NCBI RefSeq assembly: GCF_028291725.1
Contig: NZ_JAQGNT010000092.1
Coordinates: 1-64,000 of the forward strand
Source of the DNA: Hydrocarboniphaga sp.
GTDB lineage: Bacteria > Pseudomonadota > Gammaproteobacteria > Nevskiales > Nevskiaceae
Reading direction: 5' to 3'
DNA: 64,000 nt
The position numbers were made by a program, and so were the translations under genes. A model generated the notes under the pieces. The model was given only the letters and a program-made list of their open reading frames with translations. It was not told the DNA's origin and searched no databases. Below, piece after piece: positions 1 to 7,878 of the stretch (the first letter of the stretch is position 1; each line of letters starts with the position of its first letter).

Positions 1-2
1 AC

Positions 3-419
3 GACCGGGCGCTGGATGATCCCGAGGTCCAACTCGGCATCAGTGGCCGCAGCGGGCCGATCAGTATCGAACTCCAGTACCGCATCCCTTCCGAGAACGC
101 ACGCGATTTCTACAAGTTCATGTGCGATGTGCAGCGCGCCCGCACGCGCAACGGTGCCTACGACTGGTCACTGTCGCGCGATATCGCCGATCCCGATCAA
201 TGGTCGGAGCGTTTCCGCTGTCCCAGCTGGCACGATTACCTGCGGCTGCGCAGCCGCCGCACGCTCGACGACAACGCGCTGTATCGGCGCGTGCGTGCCA
301 TGCACGTCGGCATCGAGCCGATCAAGGTGCGGCGCTGGCTGGACCTCCCCTCCGGCTCCATGCGCTGGCGCGAAGACGCACCGGATCACGGCGACGACAG
401 TTTGCGCATCGCGGGTTGA
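3..419 (+). CDS. MFS exporter, C-terminal fragment (5' end outside window)
   Basis: This is the last ~138 codons of a protein that enters from the left edge, in frame and ending in TGA. The sequence (GPISIELQYRIP, then NGAYDWSLSRDI, then HVGIEPIKVRRWLD) matches along its whole length the C-terminal soluble extension of the MFS transporter at 60565-62202, with roughly three quarters of residues identical. In EntS-like MFS_3 transporters this cytoplasmic extension follows 12 membrane helices; here only the extension is visible. The function is therefore inferred from the paralogue. It converges on the copper operon that ends at 526. Confidence 0.8.
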   Translation, partial: DRALDDPEVQLGISGRSGPISIELQYRIPSENARDFYKFMCDVQRARTRNGAYDWSLSRDIADPDQWSERFRCPSWHDYLRLRSRRTLDDNALYRRVRAMHVGIEPIKVRRWLDLPSGSMRWREDAPDHGDDSLRIAG

Positions 420-525
420 GCAGAGTCATCGCCCTCTTCGCGCCGCAGTTGATGAAATATCTGGGCGGTTCGCCGGTGCGGCGCTTGCCGGGCCGGTAGC
501 CGTGACGTCGGCGGCGGTCTGTCGA

Positions 526-1554
526 TCAGGAGCCGGGCGGGTAGTCGCTGGACGACCAATGCAGATGCACGATACGCCAGCCCTGCGCGGTCCTGCGCAG
601 CAAAGCGGTCTCGGTGCTCAGCAAATCGATGTCGCGGCCTTTCGATGATTTGCCGCGCACGCGCGTCTCGGTGTTTACCCAGGCGGTGTCGCCGCTTTCG
701 CCACCATCGCGCTTGAGGATCTGGATCTCCGAGGTTTTCATGAAGGCGATGTCCGCGGCCAGGTGATGCGCCTGGTATTCCGAACGGGAGCGCTCGACCT
801 CTCCGCCTTCGTAGATCACAACGTCCGGCGCCAGCCATAGGGCCGCGCCGGCGGCGTCACCGGTCTTGAGCGCGGTGGTAAACGCGTTGACCGCGTCCTG
901 AGCGCTGCGCGCGCCGGGCGTTTCGGCCGCATGCGCCATGCCGGGCATGTCCATCGGTGCGTGCTCGTCATGCCCGTCGTGCGCGTCGCTTGCGGGCGCG
1001 GCGTCTTCATCCATGTCGTCGTGATCCATCTCGCTGCCGCTGCGCGCCGTGAGGATCTGGTATTGCGCCGGCGTCAGCGTCGGCAGCTTCTGCAGAAAGG
1101 CGACCATCGCCCAGATGCGCGCGTCGTCGTGGGTGGGGCCCCAGGCCGCCATGCCGCTGGCCTTGATGCCGTGCTTGATGATCCAGAACTGGCGCGCGGC
1201 GCTGGCCTTCGCGTCGCCGTCCTCGCTCGGCGCGATCGCGAGATTCGGCGGCGCCGGGTAGAGCCCCTTCGATATTTCCGAGCTGGTTTTTCCGGGTTTC
1301 AAATGGCAGCCGGCACACATCTCGTTGTAGTCCGGGCCGCCCGCGAGCAGCAGATCGGAGCTATCCAGATTCGGTACCTCGATGTCCTGCGTGCGCTGCG
1401 CGATCGAGCGCTCACGCAGAGTCTCCAGCGCCCAGAAGACCGCCCGGGTGTGAGGCACGTCCGCGCCGATCGGATAGGCGCCGGAATAGACCATCCCGAG
1501 CGCAGCCAGCAGTCCGGCGACGGCCAGGGCCGCCGCGATCTTCAGAATTTTCAT
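526..1554 (-). CDS. Monoheme cytochrome c fused to a SnoaL/DUF4440-like domain
   Basis: A 342-residue secreted or membrane-anchored protein. Residues 1-25 form one hydrophobic helix (signal or anchor). A cytochrome c domain follows with one CAGCH heme site (C80-H84) and a probable axial Met near residue 135. Residues ~172-212 are a linker rich in Asp, His and Met (for example DAHDGHDEHAPMDMPGMAH), plausible for copper binding. Residues ~217-342 resemble the NTF2/SnoaL-like DUF4440 fold (NAFTTALKTGD start, WRIVHLHWS end). It is the last gene of the copper run, 16 bp after the multicopper oxidase. The cytochrome could receive or deliver electrons for that oxidase; this is inferred from position only. 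The role of the SnoaL part is unknown. Confidence 0.82.
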   Translation of the reverse strand: MKILKIAAALAVAGLLAALGMVYSGAYPIGADVPHTRAVFWALETLRERSIAQRTQDIEVPNLDSSDLLLAGGPDYNEMCAGCHLKPGKTSSEISKGLYPAPPNLAIAPSEDGDAKASAARQFWIIKHGIKASGMAAWGPTHDDARIWAMVAFLQKLPTLTPAQYQILTARSGSEMDHDDMDEDAAPASDAHDGHDEHAPMDMPGMAHAAETPGARSAQDAVNAFTTALKTGDAAGAALWLAPDVVIYEGGEVERSRSEYQAHHLAADIAFMKTSEIQILKRDGGESGDTAWVNTETRVRGKSSKGRDIDLLSTETALLRRTAQGWRIVHLHWSSSDYPPGS

Positions 1555-1570
1555 AAGGGGACTGGCGGCC

Positions 1571-3058
1571 TCAACCGCCGTGTTGGGAGTGATCCATGCC
1601 CGGCATGGAAGGCATCAGGGTGTCGGGTGTCGCGGGCGCCGCCGCATTGGCGGCTGTGGCGCGATAAGGATTGCGCCTCGGCGGGTCGCCGAACTTCGGA
1701 TCGAGGCTGACGCGGCGGGCGACGGCGTTCTTCGGATGCCGATACCAGCCCGGATCGCGATAGTCGCCGGCCGCGATGCCTTCGCGCACTTTGAGCACCG
1801 TGAACATGCCGCCCATTTCGATCGCGCCATACGGGCCTGCCCCCATCATCATCGGCAAAGTGTTGTCGGGGCCCTGCAGGCCCATCTCGATGTGGCCGGC
1901 GTGTTCGGACATGCCGCTTTTTCCCATCGCCATGTAGCCCGGCAGCATCTTGCGGACTTCGGCTTCCACACCCGTCTGATCGACGCCGGCCACATTCGGA
2001 ACCTCATGGCCCATCGCATTCATCGTGTGATGCGACATGTGGCAGTGCAGCGCCCAATCGCCCGGTTCGGTCGGCACGAATTCCAAGTCGCGCATCTGGC
2101 CGACGCCGACGATCTCGGTCACTTCGCGTCGCCACTGCTCTTTCGGCCAGCGTCCACCGTCGCTGCCGGTTACCCAGAAGGGATTGCTGTGCAGGTGGAT
2201 CGGGTGATTCCACATCGACAGATTGCCGATGCGGATGCGGATGCGTTCGCCCATGCCGGCAACCAGGTGCTCGGTCGCTGGAAACACTTTCGAGTTGAAA
2301 GTCCACAGATCGAAGTTCTGCATCACCGACGGGTCCGGCCGGAAGGTGCCCGGACGCAGGGCCCAGTTGTGCAGCAGGAACGCATAATCGCGATCGATAC
2401 GCAGCGCTTCGCCCGCCTCGGGGTGGATGATGAACAGGCCCATCATGCCGAAGGCCATCTGCGTCATTTCGTCGGCATGCGGGTGGTACATGTGCGTGCC
2501 GTGCTGCTTGAGCGTGAACTCGTAGACGAAGGTTTCGCCCGGCGCGATGTGCGGCTGGTTGAGCCCGCCGACGCCGTCGTAGCCGTTGGGCAGATCGATG
2601 CCGTGCCAGTGCACCGTGGTCGGTTCGCCCAGCGCATTGGTCACGAAGATGCGCACGCGATCGCCTTCGACCGCTTCGATCGTCGGCCCCGGCGTGGTGC
2701 CGTTATAGCCCCAGCACTTGGCGCGACAACCGGGCGCGAACTCATGCTCGACTTCCTCGGCGACCAGATGGAATTCCTTGACGCCGCCCTGTACCCGATG
2801 CGGCAGGGTCCAGCCGTTGAGCGTGCGCACCGGCACGTAGCCCTGTGCGTCGCGCTGCAAGGCCGCCGGTGGTGCCAACTCCGCTGGTGGCGGTATCGGC
2901 TGGGTGCTCTCGCGCATCTTCATGTCGCCCATCTGAGACGAGGACATGTTGCTCATGTCGTGGCCCTCGTGCTGTGCGCGCGCGCTGGTGGCGACACCGG
3001 CCAGCAGGCCGGCGCCGCTCGCGCTCACGACCTGCAGCAGATCACGTCTTGTGACCAT
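1571..3058 (-). CDS. Periplasmic multicopper oxidase
   Basis: A 495-residue multicopper oxidase of the laccase/CopA superfamily. The N-terminus carries a twin-arginine-like signal (VTRRDLLQVV) ending near ARAQ, so export is probably by Tat in the folded, copper-loaded state. All four copper-binding motifs are visible: HWHGIDLP, HGTHMYHPHADE, HPIHLHS and the type 1/type 3 HCHMSHH near residue 340. A Met/His-rich segment follows (~residues 375-415) and the C-terminus is MPGMDHSQHGG. It is shorter than PcoA-type CopA and has an unusually long segment after the last copper motif. The likely role is oxidation of Cu(I) or phenolics in the periplasm. Its ATG overlaps the TGA of the upstream small Met-rich gene by one base, implying translational coupling. 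Confidence 0.92.
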   Translation of the reverse strand: MVTRRDLLQVVSASGAGLLAGVATSARAQHEGHDMSNMSSSQMGDMKMRESTQPIPPPAELAPPAALQRDAQGYVPVRTLNGWTLPHRVQGGVKEFHLVAEEVEHEFAPGCRAKCWGYNGTTPGPTIEAVEGDRVRIFVTNALGEPTTVHWHGIDLPNGYDGVGGLNQPHIAPGETFVYEFTLKQHGTHMYHPHADEMTQMAFGMMGLFIIHPEAGEALRIDRDYAFLLHNWALRPGTFRPDPSVMQNFDLWTFNSKVFPATEHLVAGMGERIRIRIGNLSMWNHPIHLHSNPFWVTGSDGGRWPKEQWRREVTEIVGVGQMRDLEFVPTEPGDWALHCHMSHHTMNAMGHEVPNVAGVDQTGVEAEVRKMLPGYMAMGKSGMSEHAGHIEMGLQGPDNTLPMMMGAGPYGAIEMGGMFTVLKVREGIAAGDYRDPGWYRHPKNAVARRVSLDPKFGDPPRRNPYRATAANAAAPATPDTLMPSMPGMDHSQHGG

Positions 3059-3339
3059 CAGTGGCCTCCGTGATCGTCAGTGGTCTTCGGGGCGTCCATC
3101 TTCATGCCTTTCATGTCGCCGGCCGGCATCGGCTTGCTCATGCACTTGTCGTGCATCGCCTTCATCACCGGGTCGTTCATATCCATCTTCGACATATCCA
3201 TGTCCTTCATCGACGCGCAGTCGGGGCCGGCCTTGGCGGCGGCGGCTTCCTTCTCATGTTCCTTCGGATCGTGTGCAATTGCGCTCTGCGCGATGAACAG
3301 GGCAGCGGTTACCAGCGTGATGCGGGTCAGGTTCTTCAT
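3058..3339 (-). CDS. Small secreted Met/His/Asp-rich protein, putative copper binder
   Basis: A 93-residue protein with a clear Sec signal peptide (MKNLTRITLVTAALFIAQSA, cleaved after ...AIA). The mature part starts HDPKEHEKE and is full of Met-Asp spacings (MKDMDMSKMDMNDPVMKAMH) plus two cysteines and a terminal DDHGGH. The start is chosen at 3339 because GGAG lies 7 bp upstream; in-frame upstream codons run into the preceding gene. No family is recognised with certainty. It resembles the many small periplasmic copper-responsive proteins found beside multicopper oxidases. It sits between the TolC-type gene and the oxidase and probably buffers copper for the latter. Confidence 0.78.
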   Translation of the reverse strand: MKNLTRITLVTAALFIAQSAIAHDPKEHEKEAAAAKAGPDCASMKDMDMSKMDMNDPVMKAMHDKCMSKPMPAGDMKGMKMDAPKTTDDHGGH

Positions 3340-3385
3340 GGTGTTACTCCGATTGAGGGGCGCGTCGCGCCCGGTTTGAAAATCA

Positions 3386-5206
3386 TTAATGCGCATGGGG
3401 CACTTCCTGGATGACGGGCTGTTCCGGAGACTTCTTTGGGTCGGGCATCGCCGAAGGCTCCATACCCTTCATCTCGTGTCCGCTCGCTGGCTTGGCCGGC
3501 GGTTTTGCAGTGGCGCCGCTTTGCGAGTGATCCATGCCTTCCATACCCGGCATGTCACCCATGGGCATGTCCTTCATGTTGTGCGGCGCTGCGGGCTTGG
3601 CGGATTTGGATGGGGCTGCCGGTTTCGACTGGCTGCCTTTGGGCTGCATGCCCTTCATTCCGGGCATTTCCATCGGCCTGTCGCCGCCGCCTTGCATGTT
3701 CATGCCCGGCATATCGCCCATTGGCGCTGGCTGACCAGCGGGCTCCATGCCGCTCATGCCTTCCATACCGCTCATCGAGCCGCCGTGATGCATGTGGCCC
3801 ATACCGCCGCCCTTGGGCTTGGTCAGCTCCTTGGGATCGAGCGTGGCATTCACAGCTTGATCGCTGCTCGGCAGCCGCTGCCCCACGGCGCGTGTGAGTT
3901 CGGTTCTCGCGAGCCAGTAGTCGCGCACCGCTTCGAGGTAGCCGGCGTAGGCGTCGTATTCCTGCTGCTTGGCCACCAGCAGATCGAAAATGCCGATCAG
4001 CATGTAGTTGACCTCGCCCTGCATCTGCGCAACCACCGCTTCACGCTGGGGGATCAGGCTGCCGCGGTAGCGTTCGATGCGGGCTCGGGTCGCATCGACC
4101 TTGGCGCGAGCGAGTTTGATGTCGTTGCTGCTGCCGATGACCAGCGTGTCGAGTTCGGCTTCGGCCTGGTCGAGTGCGGCTTGCGCAGCGGCTACCCGAC
4201 CGCCGCCCCAGTTGAACAAGGGCAGCTCGAACTGCAGTGTCGGCCCGACGTTGATGGCGCCGTCATAATCCTTCTCGCGCTCGACGCCGACCTCGATGTT
4301 GTTGATGAAGCGCGTATGGCGCTGCAGGCCGTAGCGAGCGGACAGCGCAGCCGCGTTTTTGCGAGCGGCCTCGATGTCGAGACGGGACTTCGCACCGAGC
4401 TGCTGCAACGCCGCCAGGTCGTCTTCCTGGGGCAGCGGCTCCGCCAGTCGCGCATCGAGCTGCCAGGTGTCCTGATCGGCAGACAGCCCCATGACGCGGT
4501 TGAGCGCGGTGCGAGCGGCCACGGCATCGGCGCCGGCCGACAGCGCGTCGAGCTGCGCCTGGCTGGCAGCAGCTTGTTCGGAGGCGAGTTCGCGCTTGCT
4601 GATGTTGCCGGCGTCGAAGAAGCGCTGGGCAAGATCGGCCGAGCCCTGCGCCGACTTCGCCACGGTCTCGCGCATCTGGGCGAGCTGGTTGGCACCGACG
4701 GCTTCGTAATATGCCGCCTCGACGTCGGCCGCGAGGTTCACCGCCGCCGAGGCTACCGACAGCTTCGCGGCTTCAAATTGCGCACCGGCATAACGGGAGT
4801 TCGCCGGGATGAACAGCAGGTTGACGAAATTGAAGGCGATACCCAGCGTCAGTTGCGCATTGGCCGCCGACGGATCGCCGGCATGCAGACGCGATGCGGA
4901 GAACACCGGGTTGGCGAGGCGCCCCGCTTCGTACACATCGGCTGCCGCCAGCCCCAGACGCGCCGATTCCTTGCGCACGGCGGGGCTGTTGACGAGCGCG
5001 ATCTGCACCGCAGCTTCGGGGGTTAGCGGACGGCCGACCAAGTCGCGGGTGAAAGATGCAGCATCCGCAGGCTGCGGTAGTGCACGACCACGATCGGCTG
5101 CGTACTGCGACGTCTGACCGCGGCCCCAATCGAATGGCACCGAAGCGCAGCCGCTGAGCATCGCCAGCGCGATGGCGCCGGGCGCGACTAATTTGTTTGA
5201 AAACAC
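3386..5206 (-). CDS. TolC/CusC-type outer-membrane lipoprotein with Met/His-rich tail
   Basis: An outer-membrane factor of the RND/TolC family, 606 residues from the chosen GTG start. That start has GGAGG 4 bp upstream; an ATG at 5221 is in frame but has no properly spaced ribosome site. The N-terminus is a lipoprotein signal ending in the lipobox LSGC. Residues ~45-455 show the OEP helical pattern (AVQIALVNSPAVRKESARLG and later LEAVRDYWLARTELTRAVG). From about residue 466 the protein continues with a 141-residue extension containing about 23 Met and several His in PMGDMPGM-like units. Ordinary CusC/CzcC end soon after the OEP domain, so this tail is unusual. No RND pump or adaptor gene is present in the window, so its partner is unknown. 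Confidence 0.87.
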   Translation of the reverse strand: MFSNKLVAPGAIALAMLSGCASVPFDWGRGQTSQYAADRGRALPQPADAASFTRDLVGRPLTPEAAVQIALVNSPAVRKESARLGLAAADVYEAGRLANPVFSASRLHAGDPSAANAQLTLGIAFNFVNLLFIPANSRYAGAQFEAAKLSVASAAVNLAADVEAAYYEAVGANQLAQMRETVAKSAQGSADLAQRFFDAGNISKRELASEQAAASQAQLDALSAGADAVAARTALNRVMGLSADQDTWQLDARLAEPLPQEDDLAALQQLGAKSRLDIEAARKNAAALSARYGLQRHTRFINNIEVGVEREKDYDGAINVGPTLQFELPLFNWGGGRVAAAQAALDQAEAELDTLVIGSSNDIKLARAKVDATRARIERYRGSLIPQREAVVAQMQGEVNYMLIGIFDLLVAKQQEYDAYAGYLEAVRDYWLARTELTRAVGQRLPSSDQAVNATLDPKELTKPKGGGMGHMHHGGSMSGMEGMSGMEPAGQPAPMGDMPGMNMQGGGDRPMEMPGMKGMQPKGSQSKPAAPSKSAKPAAPHNMKDMPMGDMPGMEGMDHSQSGATAKPPAKPASGHEMKGMEPSAMPDPKKSPEQPVIQEVPHAH

Positions 5207-5306
5207 GAAACCTCCAAGCATTCCTGGGTCGGAACATGCGGCGAGCGCATGACCGATGTTGAGAGCCGGCGGACAGGGGCACGCCCTGCCGCTAACGCGG
5301 CTTCAT

Positions 5307-5714
5307 TCAGGAAATACTGGGAGGTCGAAAGAGATCGAGTCCGTGTGCAGTGGAAACGGCAACTGACTGGGTACGGACAACGGGAAGGCTGTGCGAAAAC
5401 GTGAGGACGACAGAGCGGGCACCGGCCATACCCGTACACGAAACAGTGCACTGCCCCGAGCAGACACAGCCCGATCCACAACCGCAGATCGATGCCGCCG
5501 CCGACTTCTTGACGGCAGTCGTGTGACTGGCTCCCATCATCGAATTCGGTTCGGTGCCCATAGCGGCCATCGTCATCAGATGGCCATTCATCATGTGCTG
5601 CATCGGCTTCGTCTGACCGGCGTGCGTGCAGCGAACATCGGACACGCTCGCGACCGCCTGGAAGCAAAGCATCCAGGCCATCAGTGCCACGAGCAGGGTT
5701 CGAGTTCGTTTCAT
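5307..5714 (-). CDS. CopL-like secreted Cys/Met/His-rich protein
   Basis: A 135-residue protein starting MKRTRTLLVALMAWMLCFQA, a typical Sec signal. The mature region has Met-rich stretches (MQHMMNGHLMTMAAMG), a cysteine cluster CGCGSGCVCSGQC and the C-terminus LDLFRPPSIS. The order signal, Met/His region, Cys cluster and terminal LxRPP resembles CopL, the copper-responsive protein encoded next to copAB in xanthomonads; assignment is by pattern only. Upstream in-frame starts exist (ATG 5747, TTG 5753). An FNR-type palindrome lies at 5787-5800, about 73 bp upstream, and the TolC-type gene follows after ~100 bp. It may be a copper sensor or buffer for the downstream operon. Confidence 0.6.
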   Translation of the reverse strand: MKRTRTLLVALMAWMLCFQAVASVSDVRCTHAGQTKPMQHMMNGHLMTMAAMGTEPNSMMGASHTTAVKKSAAASICGCGSGCVCSGQCTVSCTGMAGARSVVLTFSHSLPVVRTQSVAVSTAHGLDLFRPPSIS

Positions 5715-5786
5715 CGGGTCGCAATTTGTAGTCTTTTGCAAGACCATACGCAAGCCATGGTCGTTCCGCTCACCGCGAAATCGGCT

Positions 5787-5800
5787 TTGACTCAGATCAA
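5787..5800 (-). promoter_or_regulatory. FNR/ANR-type palindrome upstream of the copL-like gene
   Basis: TTGACTCAGATCAA, two half sites TTGAC/ATCAA separated by 4 bp, fits the FNR/ANR/DNR consensus TTGAT-N4-ATCAA with one mismatch. It overlaps the stop codon of the ATP-grasp gene and lies 73 bp upstream of the copL-like start. It is the first of three such sites in the copper island. Confidence 0.6.
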
Positions 5801-6937
5801 GGGCCGCTTCACTTCATAGGCGGGTTTCATGGCTGCGGCCAGCGCCCCGATCAGGCAGCAGGCCGCCTCCACGCGCAGCGGTGCGAAGCCGCTGCCCGGT
5901 TCGCGCATGCCCACGACCTGGCCCTGGAACACGCGGGCTGCGGCGCCGATGACCTGGCCCCGATCGGCGAAGAATCGAACGTCGTACTTCCATTGCCTGC
6001 CGTCGCGATCGATCACCGGATGCGGCGCATAGCGCTGAGCGAGATAGTCGTCGGCGGGCAGCTCGGCCAGCTTGCGGCGGCTGATGCTTTTGCCGATGTA
6101 CACGCCGCGGCTGGCATAGCCGGAGACCGGCTTGAAAACCCATTCGCTTCGGTCGGCGTACCAGGCCTCCACCGTTCGTGTGTTCATGGGCAGGGTCTCC
6201 GCGATGCGAAACGACAGTCCGGTAATGGCGTCGGTTGCCAGCTCCGGCTGTACCGACCATTCCACCAAGCGCCGCTTGTCGGCGATGGCCTCATAAGCCT
6301 CCGGCGAGGGCGCGAGTATCGTCGACTTCTCCAGTACGGCACGGCGCACCGACGCGTGCCCTGGCTCGGTCAACAAAAAATCCGTGCTGCGCCAATACAC
6401 GCGGTCGATCGCCGTCTCGCCGTGCCGGAGACGCCCGTCGTGGTAGTTGAGATCGGCCGCATCGAGTACCAGAACCTCGGCGGCGAACGGACGCATCAGG
6501 TCGGCCAGAGCCCGCATCTCGGCAAGCAGGGGCTGCGCCGCGAGGCTATCGTCGACGATGGCAACGATACCGGTTCTGTCACGGTCAAGGCCCAGCAGAT
6601 CCCGGCGGAACAGCGCGAGCAATCGCGCTTCCAGTTGCCCATGCTCCCAGTCCGCGCAGCATTCATTGCCGTTGCGCGCCGCCTGCATCGCGGTCAACAC
6701 GCCGCCGGCGTTGGTGTTGACTTCGATCAGGACTGGTCCATCCGGCATCGGATGTACGTCGTAGCTCAGCAGCAGGGGGCGCGAGTCGGCCATCGGGTTG
6801 GCCGCCACGATCCGCGACCAGAGCGCGGCAATGCCCGCCGACACCAGGTGCAAGGTAAGCGGCGAGACCGGCACCGGCTGATCGAGAACGGGGACGCCGA
6901 ACGAGCTGAGAATGACCTTAGGTGCTTGCTCCGTCAC
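5792..6937 (-). CDS. ATP-grasp-like protein of unknown function in the copper cluster
   Basis: About 381 residues from the GTG at 6937, whose GTGA overlaps the copB stop; two further in-frame GTG codons lie directly upstream (6940, 6943). No signal peptide is seen, so it is probably cytoplasmic. ATP-grasp-like traits are LIEVNTNAGG in the first third and, in the last third, EWVFKPVSGYASRGVYIGKS, a glycine-rich nucleotide-binding-like loop preceded by Lys, followed by KYDVRFFADRG. This order suggests a circularly permuted or divergent ATP-grasp enzyme that ligates a carboxylate to an amine or thiol. The family is not firmly recognised. Its place immediately after copB, translationally coupled, is unusual. 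It might make a copper-binding or redox-protective small molecule; that is speculation. Confidence 0.6.
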   Translation of the reverse strand: MTEQAPKVILSSFGVPVLDQPVPVSPLTLHLVSAGIAALWSRIVAANPMADSRPLLLSYDVHPMPDGPVLIEVNTNAGGVLTAMQAARNGNECCADWEHGQLEARLLALFRRDLLGLDRDRTGIVAIVDDSLAAQPLLAEMRALADLMRPFAAEVLVLDAADLNYHDGRLRHGETAIDRVYWRSTDFLLTEPGHASVRRAVLEKSTILAPSPEAYEAIADKRRLVEWSVQPELATDAITGLSFRIAETLPMNTRTVEAWYADRSEWVFKPVSGYASRGVYIGKSISRRKLAELPADDYLAQRYAPHPVIDRDGRQWKYDVRFFADRGQVIGAAARVFQGQVVGMREPGSGFAPLRVEAACCLIGALAAAMKPAYEVKRPLI

Positions 6938-7878
6938 CACCACATCCGGATGCCCGCTACGAACCGGCGTTCGTCGATTGAACCTCCCTCCGCGCGGCGG
7001 CGGTCGGCGGTGCCGTCGAAAGATCGCTCCCACACATAGCCCACGTAGGGCGCGAACTTGCGGTGCAGCTCGTAACGCAGGCGCAAGCCGCCTTCGACAT
7101 TGCCGAGGCCCGCACCCAGGCCGCGCTCGTTCTCAGGCTCGCTGTAGGCGTTTGCTTCGATGCTGGGCACCATAAACAGGCGGTTGGTTAAACGCATGTC
7201 GTAAGCGAGCTTGATCCGCGCCGATAGTCGCCCGTCGTCGCCGACGTAGCCAGTGGCTTCGATCTGAAACAAATAAGGCGCCAAGCCCTGGATGCCCGCC
7301 GCCAGATAGGTATGCGCACCGGCGCCAAAGTCCTGGCGCAGCCCGAGCTGCGTTCCCCAGAACGCCGCGGTGGGGCGATACCACAGCACCTCAGCACTCG
7401 TGGTCGGATCGATCTCGCCCGGCAGCTTGAGGCCCTGGCTGCGCAGCCACAGCTTGTTGCGGTCGTCGCCGTAGTTGCCTTGCAGGCTCCAGGCGTAGCC
7501 CTCGCCTTCGTTGCCGGACAGAAATTCCAACTCGTCCGCCAGCAGCGTGCCGAAGGCGATCCGGTCGGTTCGTTCCATGCCCGGCATGCCGGTGTATTCG
7601 TAGCCCTCGGCGTAGGCCTCGGGATCGCGCGCGTCGGGCGCCGCGGTGTCGCCTTGCATGGGTTCCATCGGCTTCGCCGGTGCCTGAGCCTCAGCGCTCA
7701 TGCCCGGCATCGGTTCCATTGGGGGCGTTGGCGTTGGTTCGGAGACGAGAGGCTGAGGTGTCGGCTTGGCGGGCATCTCCATGCCCGGCATCGCGTCCTG
7801 GGCGGCGGCTGTGACGTTCGCCGACGCCAGCAGCAAACCGCCAGCCAGGGCAGCCCTGCGCCAAGCCCTGGCGTTCAT
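6934..7878 (-). CDS. copB: Copper resistance protein B, outer-membrane beta-barrel
   Basis: A 314-residue CopB/PcoB homologue. The ATG at 7878 forms an ATGA overlap with the copA stop. Sec signal peptide (residues 1-27), then a Met/Pro-rich domain (~residues 28-90) with repeated MPGM and MEPM units able to bind copper, then the CopB barrel domain beginning DRIAFGTLLADELEFL and ending FVAGIRMWW with an aromatic C-terminus typical of outer-membrane barrels. Conserved CopB elements include WLRSQG, EVLWYRPTAAFWGTQLGLRQDFG and YVGYVWERSFDGTAD. It works with periplasmic CopA in copper sequestration at the outer membrane. It is co-translated with copA upstream and the ATP-grasp gene downstream. Confidence 0.93.
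   Translation of the reverse strand: MNARAWRRAALAGGLLLASANVTAAAQDAMPGMEMPAKPTPQPLVSEPTPTPPMEPMPGMSAEAQAPAKPMEPMQGDTAAPDARDPEAYAEGYEYTGMPGMERTDRIAFGTLLADELEFLSGNEGEGYAWSLQGNYGDDRNKLWLRSQGLKLPGEIDPTTSAEVLWYRPTAAFWGTQLGLRQDFGAGAHTYLAAGIQGLAPYLFQIEATGYVGDDGRLSARIKLAYDMRLTNRLFMVPSIEANAYSEPENERGLGAGLGNVEGGLRLRYELHRKFAPYVGYVWERSFDGTADRRRAEGGSIDERRFVAGIRMWW

Noticed and set aside
1580-3073. A long plus-strand frame (497 codons) opposite the multicopper oxidase
   Set aside because: It is antisense to a gene with all four copper motifs; its translation is His/Arg-rich, low in complexity and has no recognisable domain. It is the usual mirror frame of GC-rich DNA.
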